This document shows, one piece after another, positions 7,609 to 15,190 of a stretch of 24,492 nucleotides of DNA. The DNA lies in NCBI GenBank assembly GCA_050747825.1, contig JBOGJG010000117.1, forward strand, positions 1-24,492. Direction: 5' to 3'. The number at the start of each line of letters is the position of its first letter. Position 1 is the first letter of the stretch. The translations under genes and the position numbers were made by a program. This DNA is from JBOGJG01 sp050747825 (lineage in GTDB: Bacteria; Acidobacteriota; UBA6911; RPQK01; JBOGJG01). The notes beneath the pieces are model-generated. The model searched no databases and was not told where the DNA came from. It saw only the letters and a program-made list of their open reading frames with translations.

Positions 7609-8933
7609 CAGAAGAGCTGGCTGATTACCTTGCCGCCGTTGGAGAGCCGGACAGGACGTCCGATGGGCGTCTCGTATTCCTGAGTGAAATCGATCCCCAC
7701 CCGATCATAAATCGTGGCCACCAGATCCTCGACCTGGCAGGGATGCTCCACGACTTCGGCGGCCTCCTTGTCGGTGGCCCCGATCACCTGGCCTCCCTTC
7801 ACTCCGGCGCCGGACAGCACGATGGAAAAGGCCTTGGACCAATGATCCCGCCCGGCCTGGGCGTTAATCTTGGGAGTCCGGCCAAACTCTCCCATCAGGA
7901 CGACCAGCGTCGATTCCAGAAGACCCCGCTCGTGTAAATCCTCGATCAGGGCGGAGTAAGCCATATCCAACTCGGGGAGAAGAAGCTTTTCCAGGGTATT
8001 GAAATTGTTCCCGTGGGTATCCCAGTTGAGCCAGCCCTTGCTGACGGTCACGAAGCGGACGCCCGCTTCCACCAGGCGCCGGGCCATCAGGCATCCCTGG
8101 CCCACCGGCGTGCGGCCGTAGCGGTTGCGGACCTCCTCAGGCTCGGCATGTATATCGAAGGCGTTCTTGGCTACCGTTGACCTCATCAAGTCGTATGCCT
8201 TCTCATGGAACGCGTCCACGGTCTGAAATTCGTTTTCGGCATCCAGGCGCCGGAACTGCTCATCGATCTGACTCAGCAGCCATTGACGGTTGGTCACCCG
8301 GCTCCAATCGATGTCCGTGGGCAGGTTGAGATCGCGAACCCGGTAGCCGCTTTCATTGGGATCGCCGGCGATAAAAGGACCGTATTCCCCTCCCAGGAAG
8401 CCAGGGCCGAAAGAAGGGAAAATATTAGGAACGGTCACATAAGGAGGAAGCCCGTTTCTCGATCCCTGTTCCCTGGCAATCACCGAGCCCATGGACGGAA
8501 ACTCCAGGGTCTGCAGAGGCAGATAACCCGTCAGGAGGTAATTGATGGCCCTCTCATGATTGGCTTCCCGCGAGGTCATGGAGCGGATGATCGCCAGCTT
8601 ATCGGCTATTCCGGCAATGCGGGGCATATGCTCACAAACCTGTATGCCCGCTACATTGGTGGGGATCGGCTTGAACAGACTGCGAACCTCTGCGGGAGCG
8701 TCGGGCTTCATGTCGAAAGTGTCCATCTGCGGAGGCCCGCCGCTCAGCCAGACTACAATCACGGATCGTTCCCCGGATCCGGCGGCTGAGCTGACCGGGG
8801 CGGCCGTCAGAGACTTGAGGGCGAGGTAATCTCTCAGGCCCAGCCCAAACAGGCCCAGAGATCCAACCTTGATAAAATCACGCCGTCCGAAAAGCCTGGC
8901 CGGCACCTGTCCACAATCGCATTTGGCTGTCAT
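7608..8933 (-). CDS. DUF1501 family protein with Tat signal
   Basis: This 441-residue protein belongs to the DUF1501 (sulfatase-like alkaline phosphatase fold) family found almost always beside DUF1549/DUF1553 proteins in Planctomycetes, Verrucomicrobia and Acidobacteria. A twin-arginine signal GRRDFIKVGSLGLFGLG is visible at about residues 16-32. Family motifs include WLSGGPPQMDTFDMKPDAP, LMGEFGRTPKIN and GRDHW. The ATG has a strong GAGGAGG site upstream and follows the DUF1549 gene by 23 bp. Its function is not established; a role in exported polysaccharide or sulfated-substrate use is often suggested for this gene set. Confidence 0.88.
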   Translation of the reverse strand: MTAKCDCGQVPARLFGRRDFIKVGSLGLFGLGLRDYLALKSLTAAPVSSAAGSGERSVIVVWLSGGPPQMDTFDMKPDAPAEVRSLFKPIPTNVAGIQVCEHMPRIAGIADKLAIIRSMTSREANHERAINYLLTGYLPLQTLEFPSMGSVIAREQGSRNGLPPYVTVPNIFPSFGPGFLGGEYGPFIAGDPNESGYRVRDLNLPTDIDWSRVTNRQWLLSQIDEQFRRLDAENEFQTVDAFHEKAYDLMRSTVAKNAFDIHAEPEEVRNRYGRTPVGQGCLMARRLVEAGVRFVTVSKGWLNWDTHGNNFNTLEKLLLPELDMAYSALIEDLHERGLLESTLVVLMGEFGRTPKINAQAGRDHWSKAFSIVLSGAGVKGGQVIGATDKEAAEVVEHPCQVEDLVATIYDRVGIDFTQEYETPIGRPVRLSNGGKVISQLF

Positions 8934-8956
8934 TTCCCTGCCTCCTCAATCCCAGG

Positions 8957-11401
8957 TCAATGGTTATACAAAAACTCCTTTGAATTCAAAAGCGCCCAGA
9001 CAAAATCTTCCAGTCCTTCATGCCGATTGCGGCTCTTTTCAATCGACTTCCGCGCCAGCTCGATCTCTCCAGCCGTCGGCAGGCGCGAAAGCGCCCTCAG
9101 ACAAAAATGCTCCACGATTTGTTCATTGGACTTGCCGGCCGCAATGAGCTGGGCCAGCTTGCCGCTCTCTTCCGTCAGCCTGGCATTGATAACTTCGCCA
9201 CTGATCAGGTGAAGAGATTGGGCCAGGCTGGCCGTGGGCGTTCTCGTACAGGTAGCTTTCTCCCGCGTCGCCCGGTCGAAAATGGTCAAAAGATAAGAGT
9301 CTACGATCGGGTCGGGCAACTGAATGGCACGCTTCCCGGGATAAAAGAAGGGATACTTTTCGGGTACTCCCGTGACCTGCGCGATGGCATCGGCCAGTTG
9401 TTCGGCCGTAAGCCTTCGCAGCATGTAATGGGAATAAGCTGTTTCATCTTCCCGGTTGGTCTCATTCGTTCGCGACGACGACTGGTAAGCCCGGGAACTG
9501 AGAATTCGCTTCATCAGGTGTTGGAGGTCGAAGCCGCTCACGATGAAGTCGGCCGACAGCCGCTCCAGCAGCTCCGGGTGAGAAGGTGGATTGGTGGTCC
9601 TGAAGTCATCCACCGGGTCCACAATTCCCCTCCCCATGAACTCGCTCCAGATGCGGTTAACGGCGGCCTTGGCAAAATAGGGATTGGAGGACGAAACCAG
9701 CCAGTCCGCCAGTATGGCCCGCCGGTCCTCGCCCGGCGTCACCTGGACCAGTTCCCCACCCAAAAACCTCGGCGCAACCTTATCCTTGCTCTCAGGATGC
9801 TCAAATTCCTTTGACGGTTCGATGTACAGGAAGCGCTCGTTGTTGCGGAACCCGCCCTTGAACTTAACCTGAGAAAAGAATGCGGCCAGTCCCAGGAAAT
9901 CCTCTCGTTTCCATTTGGCATTGGGATGATCGTGGCAGCGTGCGCACTCGATGCTCACGCCCATAAAGGCCTGGCTGGTAAAGGTGGCCATGTCCTCGGG
10001 TTTCTTGCCCACGGCGTAATAGTTGGTGGGCAGCGCCTGGTAAGTTCCCCCTCCGGCCGTTAGGAGCTGCCGGACGAGCTCATCGTAGGGGATATTCTCT
10101 TTGAAGGACTTGCGCAACCAGGCCTGGAAATATGCCGTCCCATTGAAAAGGAACTGCGGGCTGTTGGTGAGCAAATCGCCCCATTTCAGCGCCCAAAAAT
10201 CGGCATAATCAGGACGCGCGAACAGAGCGTCGATCAGGCGCTCCCGTTTGTCGGGCGAAGCATCTTCCAGGAAGCCCCGCGTCTCCTCTGCCGTCGGTAA
10301 AGTGCCGATCAAATCCAGATAAACCCGCCGGATGAATTCGGAATCCGTACACAGTTCGGAGGGGACCATCCGCAACTTTTCCAGCTTGTCGAAAACAAGC
10401 TCATCAATGAAATTGTGGGAAGCGGCCAGCGGATAGGGGGTATCCAGGGGAGGCCGCGTGACCACGGCCAACTGAGCGACATCGACTGCTCCCAGGGAGC
10501 GGATCATGACGCTGCTCTCTCCATCCCGGAGGGCCGACACCAGGCCTTCCGGAGTGACTTCCACCACGGTATCGTCGCTGGGCGTATATTCCACCTGGCG
10601 GGTCATATCGACTTCACGCCCGTCACTGTAACGGCCAATGACCACCAGTTGCTGCCGCGCCCCTTCCGATTGAAGGAATCGCTGCCCCTGCGGATAGACC
10701 TTCAGTTCTTCCAGTCGCAGCCCATCGTCCTTCCCTCGAGGAGCTCCCGCTTGAATCCACTCGTGGAGGGCCCGGTACTCCAGCGAATCCTTCTGAAATC
10801 GCACTCCACCCCCATGGGGGACGGTGAACGTAGGCTTCATGAGGATCAGACTCTGCTCCGGCTGTTCGAGGTTGACTCTCCCTTCCTCCACGATCGCCTT
10901 ATAGTCCGCCTCAGGCTGATAGCCGAAGAGGGACAGCTTGAATCCGCCTTGGCCGTTTAAAGCTCCGTGGCAGCCGCCGGCGTTGCACCCCAGCCGCGAG
11001 AACACAGGCGCCACGTCAGTCGTGAAACTCAGGTTCTCGGCTTTGTCCCAGGGGACGATTCGCACTTGGGCGGATGCTTGCCGTCCGCCGGTTTCGGCTA
11101 TCAGCTCGGTCACACCTTCGGACCGGGCGACCACCAGCCGGCTCTCAGGCTCCACCTGCGCCACCTCCGGATTGGCCGTGGAAAGACGGGCCGTCCGGCT
11201 CAGGTCGCAAAGCGATCCATCCCGGAAGCGCCCGGTCACAAGGACCCTCTGCGACTCTCCTATCCCGTAAATGGAAATGAAGGATGGCTCAAAGGTGATT
11301 TCTACCAGATCGGGGGCGATCTGCGCCTGCAACTGGGGAACGGTAAATGAGATGGAAAGAAAAAAGCCCAACCAGGACGGCAGCGGACTTATTCTTTTCA
11401 T
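8957..11401 (-). CDS. Exported DUF1549/DUF1553 cytochrome-type protein
   Basis: This 814-residue protein starts with a signal peptide (MKRISPLPSWLGFFLSISFT). Next come a BIG2-like beta domain (about 35-115), a cytochrome-type motif CNAGGCHG followed by FKLSLFGY, a second BIG2-like domain, the DUF1549 region (FIRRVYLDLIGTLPT), a CARCHDHPNAKW heme-type CxxCH motif, and the DUF1553 C-terminus. The ATG at 11401 is preferred over a TTG nine bases upstream because the AGGTGG ribosome-binding site is correctly spaced only for the ATG. It lies between the PPC and DUF1501 genes in the standard family order. Its function is unknown; the family is thought to be a periplasmic multidomain heme protein. 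Confidence 0.87.
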   Translation of the reverse strand: MKRISPLPSWLGFFLSISFTVPQLQAQIAPDLVEITFEPSFISIYGIGESQRVLVTGRFRDGSLCDLSRTARLSTANPEVAQVEPESRLVVARSEGVTELIAETGGRQASAQVRIVPWDKAENLSFTTDVAPVFSRLGCNAGGCHGALNGQGGFKLSLFGYQPEADYKAIVEEGRVNLEQPEQSLILMKPTFTVPHGGGVRFQKDSLEYRALHEWIQAGAPRGKDDGLRLEELKVYPQGQRFLQSEGARQQLVVIGRYSDGREVDMTRQVEYTPSDDTVVEVTPEGLVSALRDGESSVMIRSLGAVDVAQLAVVTRPPLDTPYPLAASHNFIDELVFDKLEKLRMVPSELCTDSEFIRRVYLDLIGTLPTAEETRGFLEDASPDKRERLIDALFARPDYADFWALKWGDLLTNSPQFLFNGTAYFQAWLRKSFKENIPYDELVRQLLTAGGGTYQALPTNYYAVGKKPEDMATFTSQAFMGVSIECARCHDHPNAKWKREDFLGLAAFFSQVKFKGGFRNNERFLYIEPSKEFEHPESKDKVAPRFLGGELVQVTPGEDRRAILADWLVSSSNPYFAKAAVNRIWSEFMGRGIVDPVDDFRTTNPPSHPELLERLSADFIVSGFDLQHLMKRILSSRAYQSSSRTNETNREDETAYSHYMLRRLTAEQLADAIAQVTGVPEKYPFFYPGKRAIQLPDPIVDSYLLTIFDRATREKATCTRTPTASLAQSLHLISGEVINARLTEESGKLAQLIAAGKSNEQIVEHFCLRALSRLPTAGEIELARKSIEKSRNRHEGLEDFVWALLNSKEFLYNH

Positions 11402-11406
11402 TTCAG

Positions 11407-13476
11407 TCAATCCACCTGCAGAAGAATCTTGGGAGTGGATTCCTGTCTCCCGGCAGAGCCTTCTGTTGCTCTTCCCACGACCACGACGTTCTCTATCTGA
11501 GCTTTGGGAGCTGACCCGGAGGCTGCCAGAGTGATTTTGGCCGAGCGGCCTTCGTCCACCAGCTCCACGTCTTCAACAGTAACCTGGGGCGGCAAATTTT
11601 CCAGTGTCAGGTCGAGGGAGGATGTCAATCCCGGAGCCCGCATGATCCGGACACCGAACTCACTTCGCCCTCCTCTTACAAGGTACACAGTCCTGGCCGC
11701 AGAGTCCAGATCAAAGTCCGGCGCCTCCGCGACCGTCAGGTAAGGGCCGGGTCTGCGGTAATCGCGAAATCCAGGACCGCTGCCGATATAGCGCGGGGGC
11801 GGAAGGACGGAAACACCGTGAACGGGTGTTTTCTCCTCTTTGCTCCGGCCGAGGACGCGAATTAATTTGGTCTGGAGGGGCGCGCTTCCGTCTGAAGTCA
11901 GCTTGAGAGAACCGCCATTCTTATCGACAGGGACAGACACTGGTGAAGAAATCACGCCTTGGGGAAGATGGGCTGCCTGCACGCTGACCTCTCCCTCAAA
12001 CCCTTCCTGGCGCAGGATCGAGAACTTCAGCTCGGCCTGCCCTCCCTGGGGCACCACAAAACGGTCAGCGCTGAGCTCGATGGCAAATTGGGGCCGGCTA
12101 GGCCTAACCGTCAGCCGATAGACAAAATCTTCGCCCCCGAGATGGTAAAGGCTTCTGATTCTCAGGCAATACTCTCCGGCTTCCTCAAACTGATGGGTCA
12201 GGAGCGGGTCCCGGCTGCTGGGCCGGCCCGGCCACTTCTCATCATCGCTTTGTGCCAGTGTCTCGCCCTGGGAGTCCAGCAGAGTCAAGTGGGCGTCCAG
12301 AAGGGAGCCGAGTTTCTCCGCATCTACAATGATCGAGAGCGTCTCCCCTGCTTGCAACTTAAGGCGAAACCAGTCCTCGTCCCGGTTAGACCCGATCCGC
12401 CCGTTGACCACTCCCGGATAGCTGAACGGCTCCGCCTGGCTCATCCGGTCGTTGGATTCGGACTCCGGCCTCTCAGGGAGGTCGCTGATTGCGAATCGGG
12501 AGGGAGTAAAGGATCCTGAAGTCTCGTTTAAAAACAGCTCGATAAAACCGGTAGCGGCATCTTCGGCGACCTTCAAATAGCCCTTGCGCTCTTCGGCTGT
12601 CCGATGGGCCTGATCGGCCCATTGGAATTCAACACCTGGATGCTTGAAGTTCAGCTCCGAGGCCTTTCCCAGGAAATCCCCCCGCAGCCGCAGCTCACTT
12701 TCCGTTCCCAGCCGCGCTCCCAGAGGGAAGGCCGACCACAGGAAAGGTGCCTGGCCAATTCCCAGCAGGTAATTCAGATTGTATCGAGACTGCCCGCCGG
12801 CCGGCATTCTGGTCACCGTCACGGCCGCCAGATAATCCCCTGTCTCTTCGAAGGTATGCACGATGTATGGATCCCAGATCAGGCGCCCCTCGTCGTGTAC
12901 GATTTCACGGCCATCCGTACCAACAATGGCCAGTGAGGCATCGGCACTCGTCCAGTTGCGAGCCCCCAGGAGATTGAACTGGATACGCTCTCCTGCGCGA
13001 GCTGAGAAGCGGAAGAAATCGACGTCGTCAGTCGATGAAAGACGGGCATTAATCAGAGAGGGAATACTGACTTCAGTGGGAGAGTCGAGCCTGTCGTTGG
13101 GCTCCTCCTCCTGGGGACATGGCCAATCGGTCACTCGAAAAGCAGTCAGATTCGAAGGCCCGCGGGCTGAGACGACGCGAAAGTAGTGATTCCCAGGTTC
13201 CGCCTCTTCAGATATCTGGAATTCCAATTCCCCCGTGGTGAATTTAGATTCCAGCACGGCGGCCTCAATCCCCTTTCCCTCAAACCAGACTTCCTGCAGC
13301 TCATCCAGGTTCTCGCCCTTGATTTCCACGCGGAGGCGTTGCCCCGGCTGCGCGGCCAGTGGGAAAAGCCCGTCTACCTGCGGCTGCTCGACTTTCAGCT
13401 CCGGCAACTTCGCTTCGTCTGAGGCGAAGAGAAAGGAACAGAAGAAAATCAGGACCAGCCGGGCAAGCTTTCTCAT
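11407..13476 (-). CDS. Exported PPC-domain protein of the DUF1549/DUF1501 set
   Basis: This protein has about 689 residues from the ATG at 13476 and begins with a signal peptide (MRKLARLVLIFFCSFLFA). It contains an N-terminal Ig-like segment and at least two bacterial pre-peptidase C-terminal domains, seen as EEEPNDRLDSPTEV...DVDFFRFSARAGERI and ESNDRMSQAEPF...DEDWFRLKLQAGETL. More beta-rich repeats follow. It is the usual upstream partner of DUF1549 proteins. Its start is ambiguous: the ATG lies one base after the stop of the polyprenyl synthase and has no clear ribosome-binding site, while a GTG at 13533 in the same frame has AAAGGA nine bases upstream. That GTG would add 19 residues copied from the small toroid gene and bury the signal peptide. 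Confidence 0.82.
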   Translation of the reverse strand: MRKLARLVLIFFCSFLFASDEAKLPELKVEQPQVDGLFPLAAQPGQRLRVEIKGENLDELQEVWFEGKGIEAAVLESKFTTGELEFQISEEAEPGNHYFRVVSARGPSNLTAFRVTDWPCPQEEEPNDRLDSPTEVSIPSLINARLSSTDDVDFFRFSARAGERIQFNLLGARNWTSADASLAIVGTDGREIVHDEGRLIWDPYIVHTFEETGDYLAAVTVTRMPAGGQSRYNLNYLLGIGQAPFLWSAFPLGARLGTESELRLRGDFLGKASELNFKHPGVEFQWADQAHRTAEERKGYLKVAEDAATGFIELFLNETSGSFTPSRFAISDLPERPESESNDRMSQAEPFSYPGVVNGRIGSNRDEDWFRLKLQAGETLSIIVDAEKLGSLLDAHLTLLDSQGETLAQSDDEKWPGRPSSRDPLLTHQFEEAGEYCLRIRSLYHLGGEDFVYRLTVRPSRPQFAIELSADRFVVPQGGQAELKFSILRQEGFEGEVSVQAAHLPQGVISSPVSVPVDKNGGSLKLTSDGSAPLQTKLIRVLGRSKEEKTPVHGVSVLPPPRYIGSGPGFRDYRRPGPYLTVAEAPDFDLDSAARTVYLVRGGRSEFGVRIMRAPGLTSSLDLTLENLPPQVTVEDVELVDEGRSAKITLAASGSAPKAQIENVVVVGRATEGSAGRQESTPKILLQVD

Positions 13477-13477
13477 G

Positions 13478-15190
13478 TCATGCAGATGGAGGCGGTCCAG
13501 CGCCGGCGCCGGCATTTCGAGCCTCAAACTCACTGCACCATCCTTTGATTTGCAGGTCGTTGAAGACCTTGCCCACCACGCGGCGAAGCAAACCTTTCAG
13601 GCTTGCGTTTTCAAGCTCTCTCAGAGAATTGACCGCCTCTTCCTTATAGGACTCCAGCAGGGAGCGGACTCGCTCCTCGACCTTGCGCGCGCTGAAGATT
13701 TCCTCGAGCCGGTCGGAGTCCGCGCCGAAATCAAAGGAGCGGCGCCATACCGATTCCATCAGCTCTTTCTCTTCCCCCTGCGCCCTCTCGTAGGCCACGG
13801 AGAGCAGCAGGGAAGGACGCATCGAGCGCAGGTCCTCTGACTCGCCATCGCCGGAAAAATCATTGAGATCGTCCCGGATCTGATAGGCGATTCCCAGTGA
13901 CTCGCTGTACTTGCCCAGGACATCCCAGATCCCTTCAGCTTCCCCGGCATAAAGAGCGCCCAGTTGCAGCGCCACCTCGAAAGCCGGAGCGGTTTTCTTC
14001 CTGAAGATGTCCAGTACTTCGACTGAGGAAAGCGGCTTCGGGCTGCGCATCCAGCAGAGCTCTTCCCCCTGACCCATGGAAAGCGTCCGATGCCCCCGGG
14101 CGGCCGCGGAAATCATCCGAGCCCTCGCTTCAGGAAGAGCATCGCACTCCGCGAGCAGGCGGTAGCCTTCGCCAATCAGAAAATCTCCCACATTGAGGGC
14201 CACCGGCACGCCGTATTGGTCGTGCAGCGTCTTCTCGCCGTAACGCGTGCTGTCTCCATCTTCGATGTCGTCGTGGATCAAAGAGGCCTTGTGAAAGCAT
14301 TCGACAGCCACCGCAATCTTGCGCGTGTCCGCAGGCAGCTCGCCCTCCCGCAGGGCCCGGTAGGTGCAGACGGTCAGGAAAGGCCGCCAGCGCTTGCCCG
14401 ACCTGGAAAGCCATTCCAGGGCGATCTGCTCGGTCTGGCTGGAGGGTTGTCCCAGGATATCCTCCAGGGAATCGCGCGTGAACCAGGCCTGGACTTCCGA
14501 ACGCAGCGAGTCCAGGTCCAGCCGCCTGGTCTTGTCCTCGCTGGTCAGGTGGATGACGTCCCAAATCCACTCCAGATCCACGTTGGTGTTGGCACAATCG
14601 TCCTGCAGCAGGGGGATGGCAATTCCCGGGATAGCAGCCGCTTCCATGTGGGGGAAGGCCCGCTCCAGCACGGAAAGACAGCTCACTCCTACCACGGCGT
14701 CGATCTTCCCGGTCTCGATAATCGCCATGACAATGGCGGAGCCCTCCGCCACCAGCACGGCATAGCCCAGCCGTTCGGCTTCCGCCTGCAGGTCCTGGAT
14801 GGTGCACAGCCCGCACTGCTTGCACAGCAGTCCAAACTCGTCGAAGGGGGCCGGACACTTTTCCTCCACACGCAGGCACTTGGGCAGCAGGAGAAGGCGG
14901 CGCTCGTAGGGGACAGCCGCCAGAGCTTCCCGCCACATTTCGTTGCCGATGAGGACGGCGATGTAGTCGCGGTAAATGTCCTCCGTCCCGGCTATCGGAA
15001 TGACGGCGTCCGCATGCCGGGAAAGCTCGTCCATGGAGAGCGGCGGCACCGGCTTTTTTCCCCTGACGTACAACTTCACCATCTGCAGGAGTCGCTCGCG
15101 CTCCGCTCTGGTCTGGGGGATGTTTTTCTGAGGAGGCCTCTCTCTTTGAGCGGGAACTGGTTTGGGCAAGATGATCGGAAGTGATGCCAT
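13478..15190 (-). CDS. DUF116-polyprenyl diphosphate synthase fusion
   Basis: This 570-residue protein joins two domains. Residues about 95-215 look like DUF116: a CPAPFDEFGLLCKQCGLC cluster (Cys112, 123, 126, 129), GVSC (Cys171) and DDCANTNVDLEW (Cys199), suggesting a metal or iron-sulfur site. Residues about 255-555 are a trans-prenyl diphosphate synthase with GKRWRP, the first aspartate motif HDDIED (307-311), KKTAP, and the second motif RDDLND (440-444). Both catalytic motifs are intact, so it should condense isopentenyl diphosphate with an allylic primer; chain length cannot be read safely. Its ATG shares one base with the radical SAM stop. The last 20 or so residues are encoded by direct repeat copy B, so the original C-terminus was probably altered. 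Confidence 0.85.
   Translation of the reverse strand: MASLPIILPKPVPAQRERPPQKNIPQTRAERERLLQMVKLYVRGKKPVPPLSMDELSRHADAVIPIAGTEDIYRDYIAVLIGNEMWREALAAVPYERRLLLLPKCLRVEEKCPAPFDEFGLLCKQCGLCTIQDLQAEAERLGYAVLVAEGSAIVMAIIETGKIDAVVGVSCLSVLERAFPHMEAAAIPGIAIPLLQDDCANTNVDLEWIWDVIHLTSEDKTRRLDLDSLRSEVQAWFTRDSLEDILGQPSSQTEQIALEWLSRSGKRWRPFLTVCTYRALREGELPADTRKIAVAVECFHKASLIHDDIEDGDSTRYGEKTLHDQYGVPVALNVGDFLIGEGYRLLAECDALPEARARMISAAARGHRTLSMGQGEELCWMRSPKPLSSVEVLDIFRKKTAPAFEVALQLGALYAGEAEGIWDVLGKYSESLGIAYQIRDDLNDFSGDGESEDLRSMRPSLLLSVAYERAQGEEKELMESVWRRSFDFGADSDRLEEIFSARKVEERVRSLLESYKEEAVNSLRELENASLKGLLRRVVGKVFNDLQIKGWCSEFEARNAGAGAGPPPSA
13479..13533 (-). repeat. Direct repeat copy B (remnant start of a toroid gene)
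   Basis: These 55 bp duplicate the beginning of the small toroid gene (copy A at 7551-7608). They start with GTGAGTTTGAGGCTCGAAAT and end two bases before the ATG of the PPC gene. They also code for the end of the polyprenyl synthase in another frame. Confidence 0.75.

Noticed and set aside
13479..13533. Terminal repeats of a transposon around the DUF1501 cassette
   Set aside because: The repeats are coding sequence of the toroid gene in direct orientation, and there is no transposase or inverted terminal repeat.
14090..15184. Open frame of 364 codons on the plus strand opposite the polyprenyl synthase
   Set aside because: No recognisable motif; the minus strand carries intact catalytic motifs throughout.
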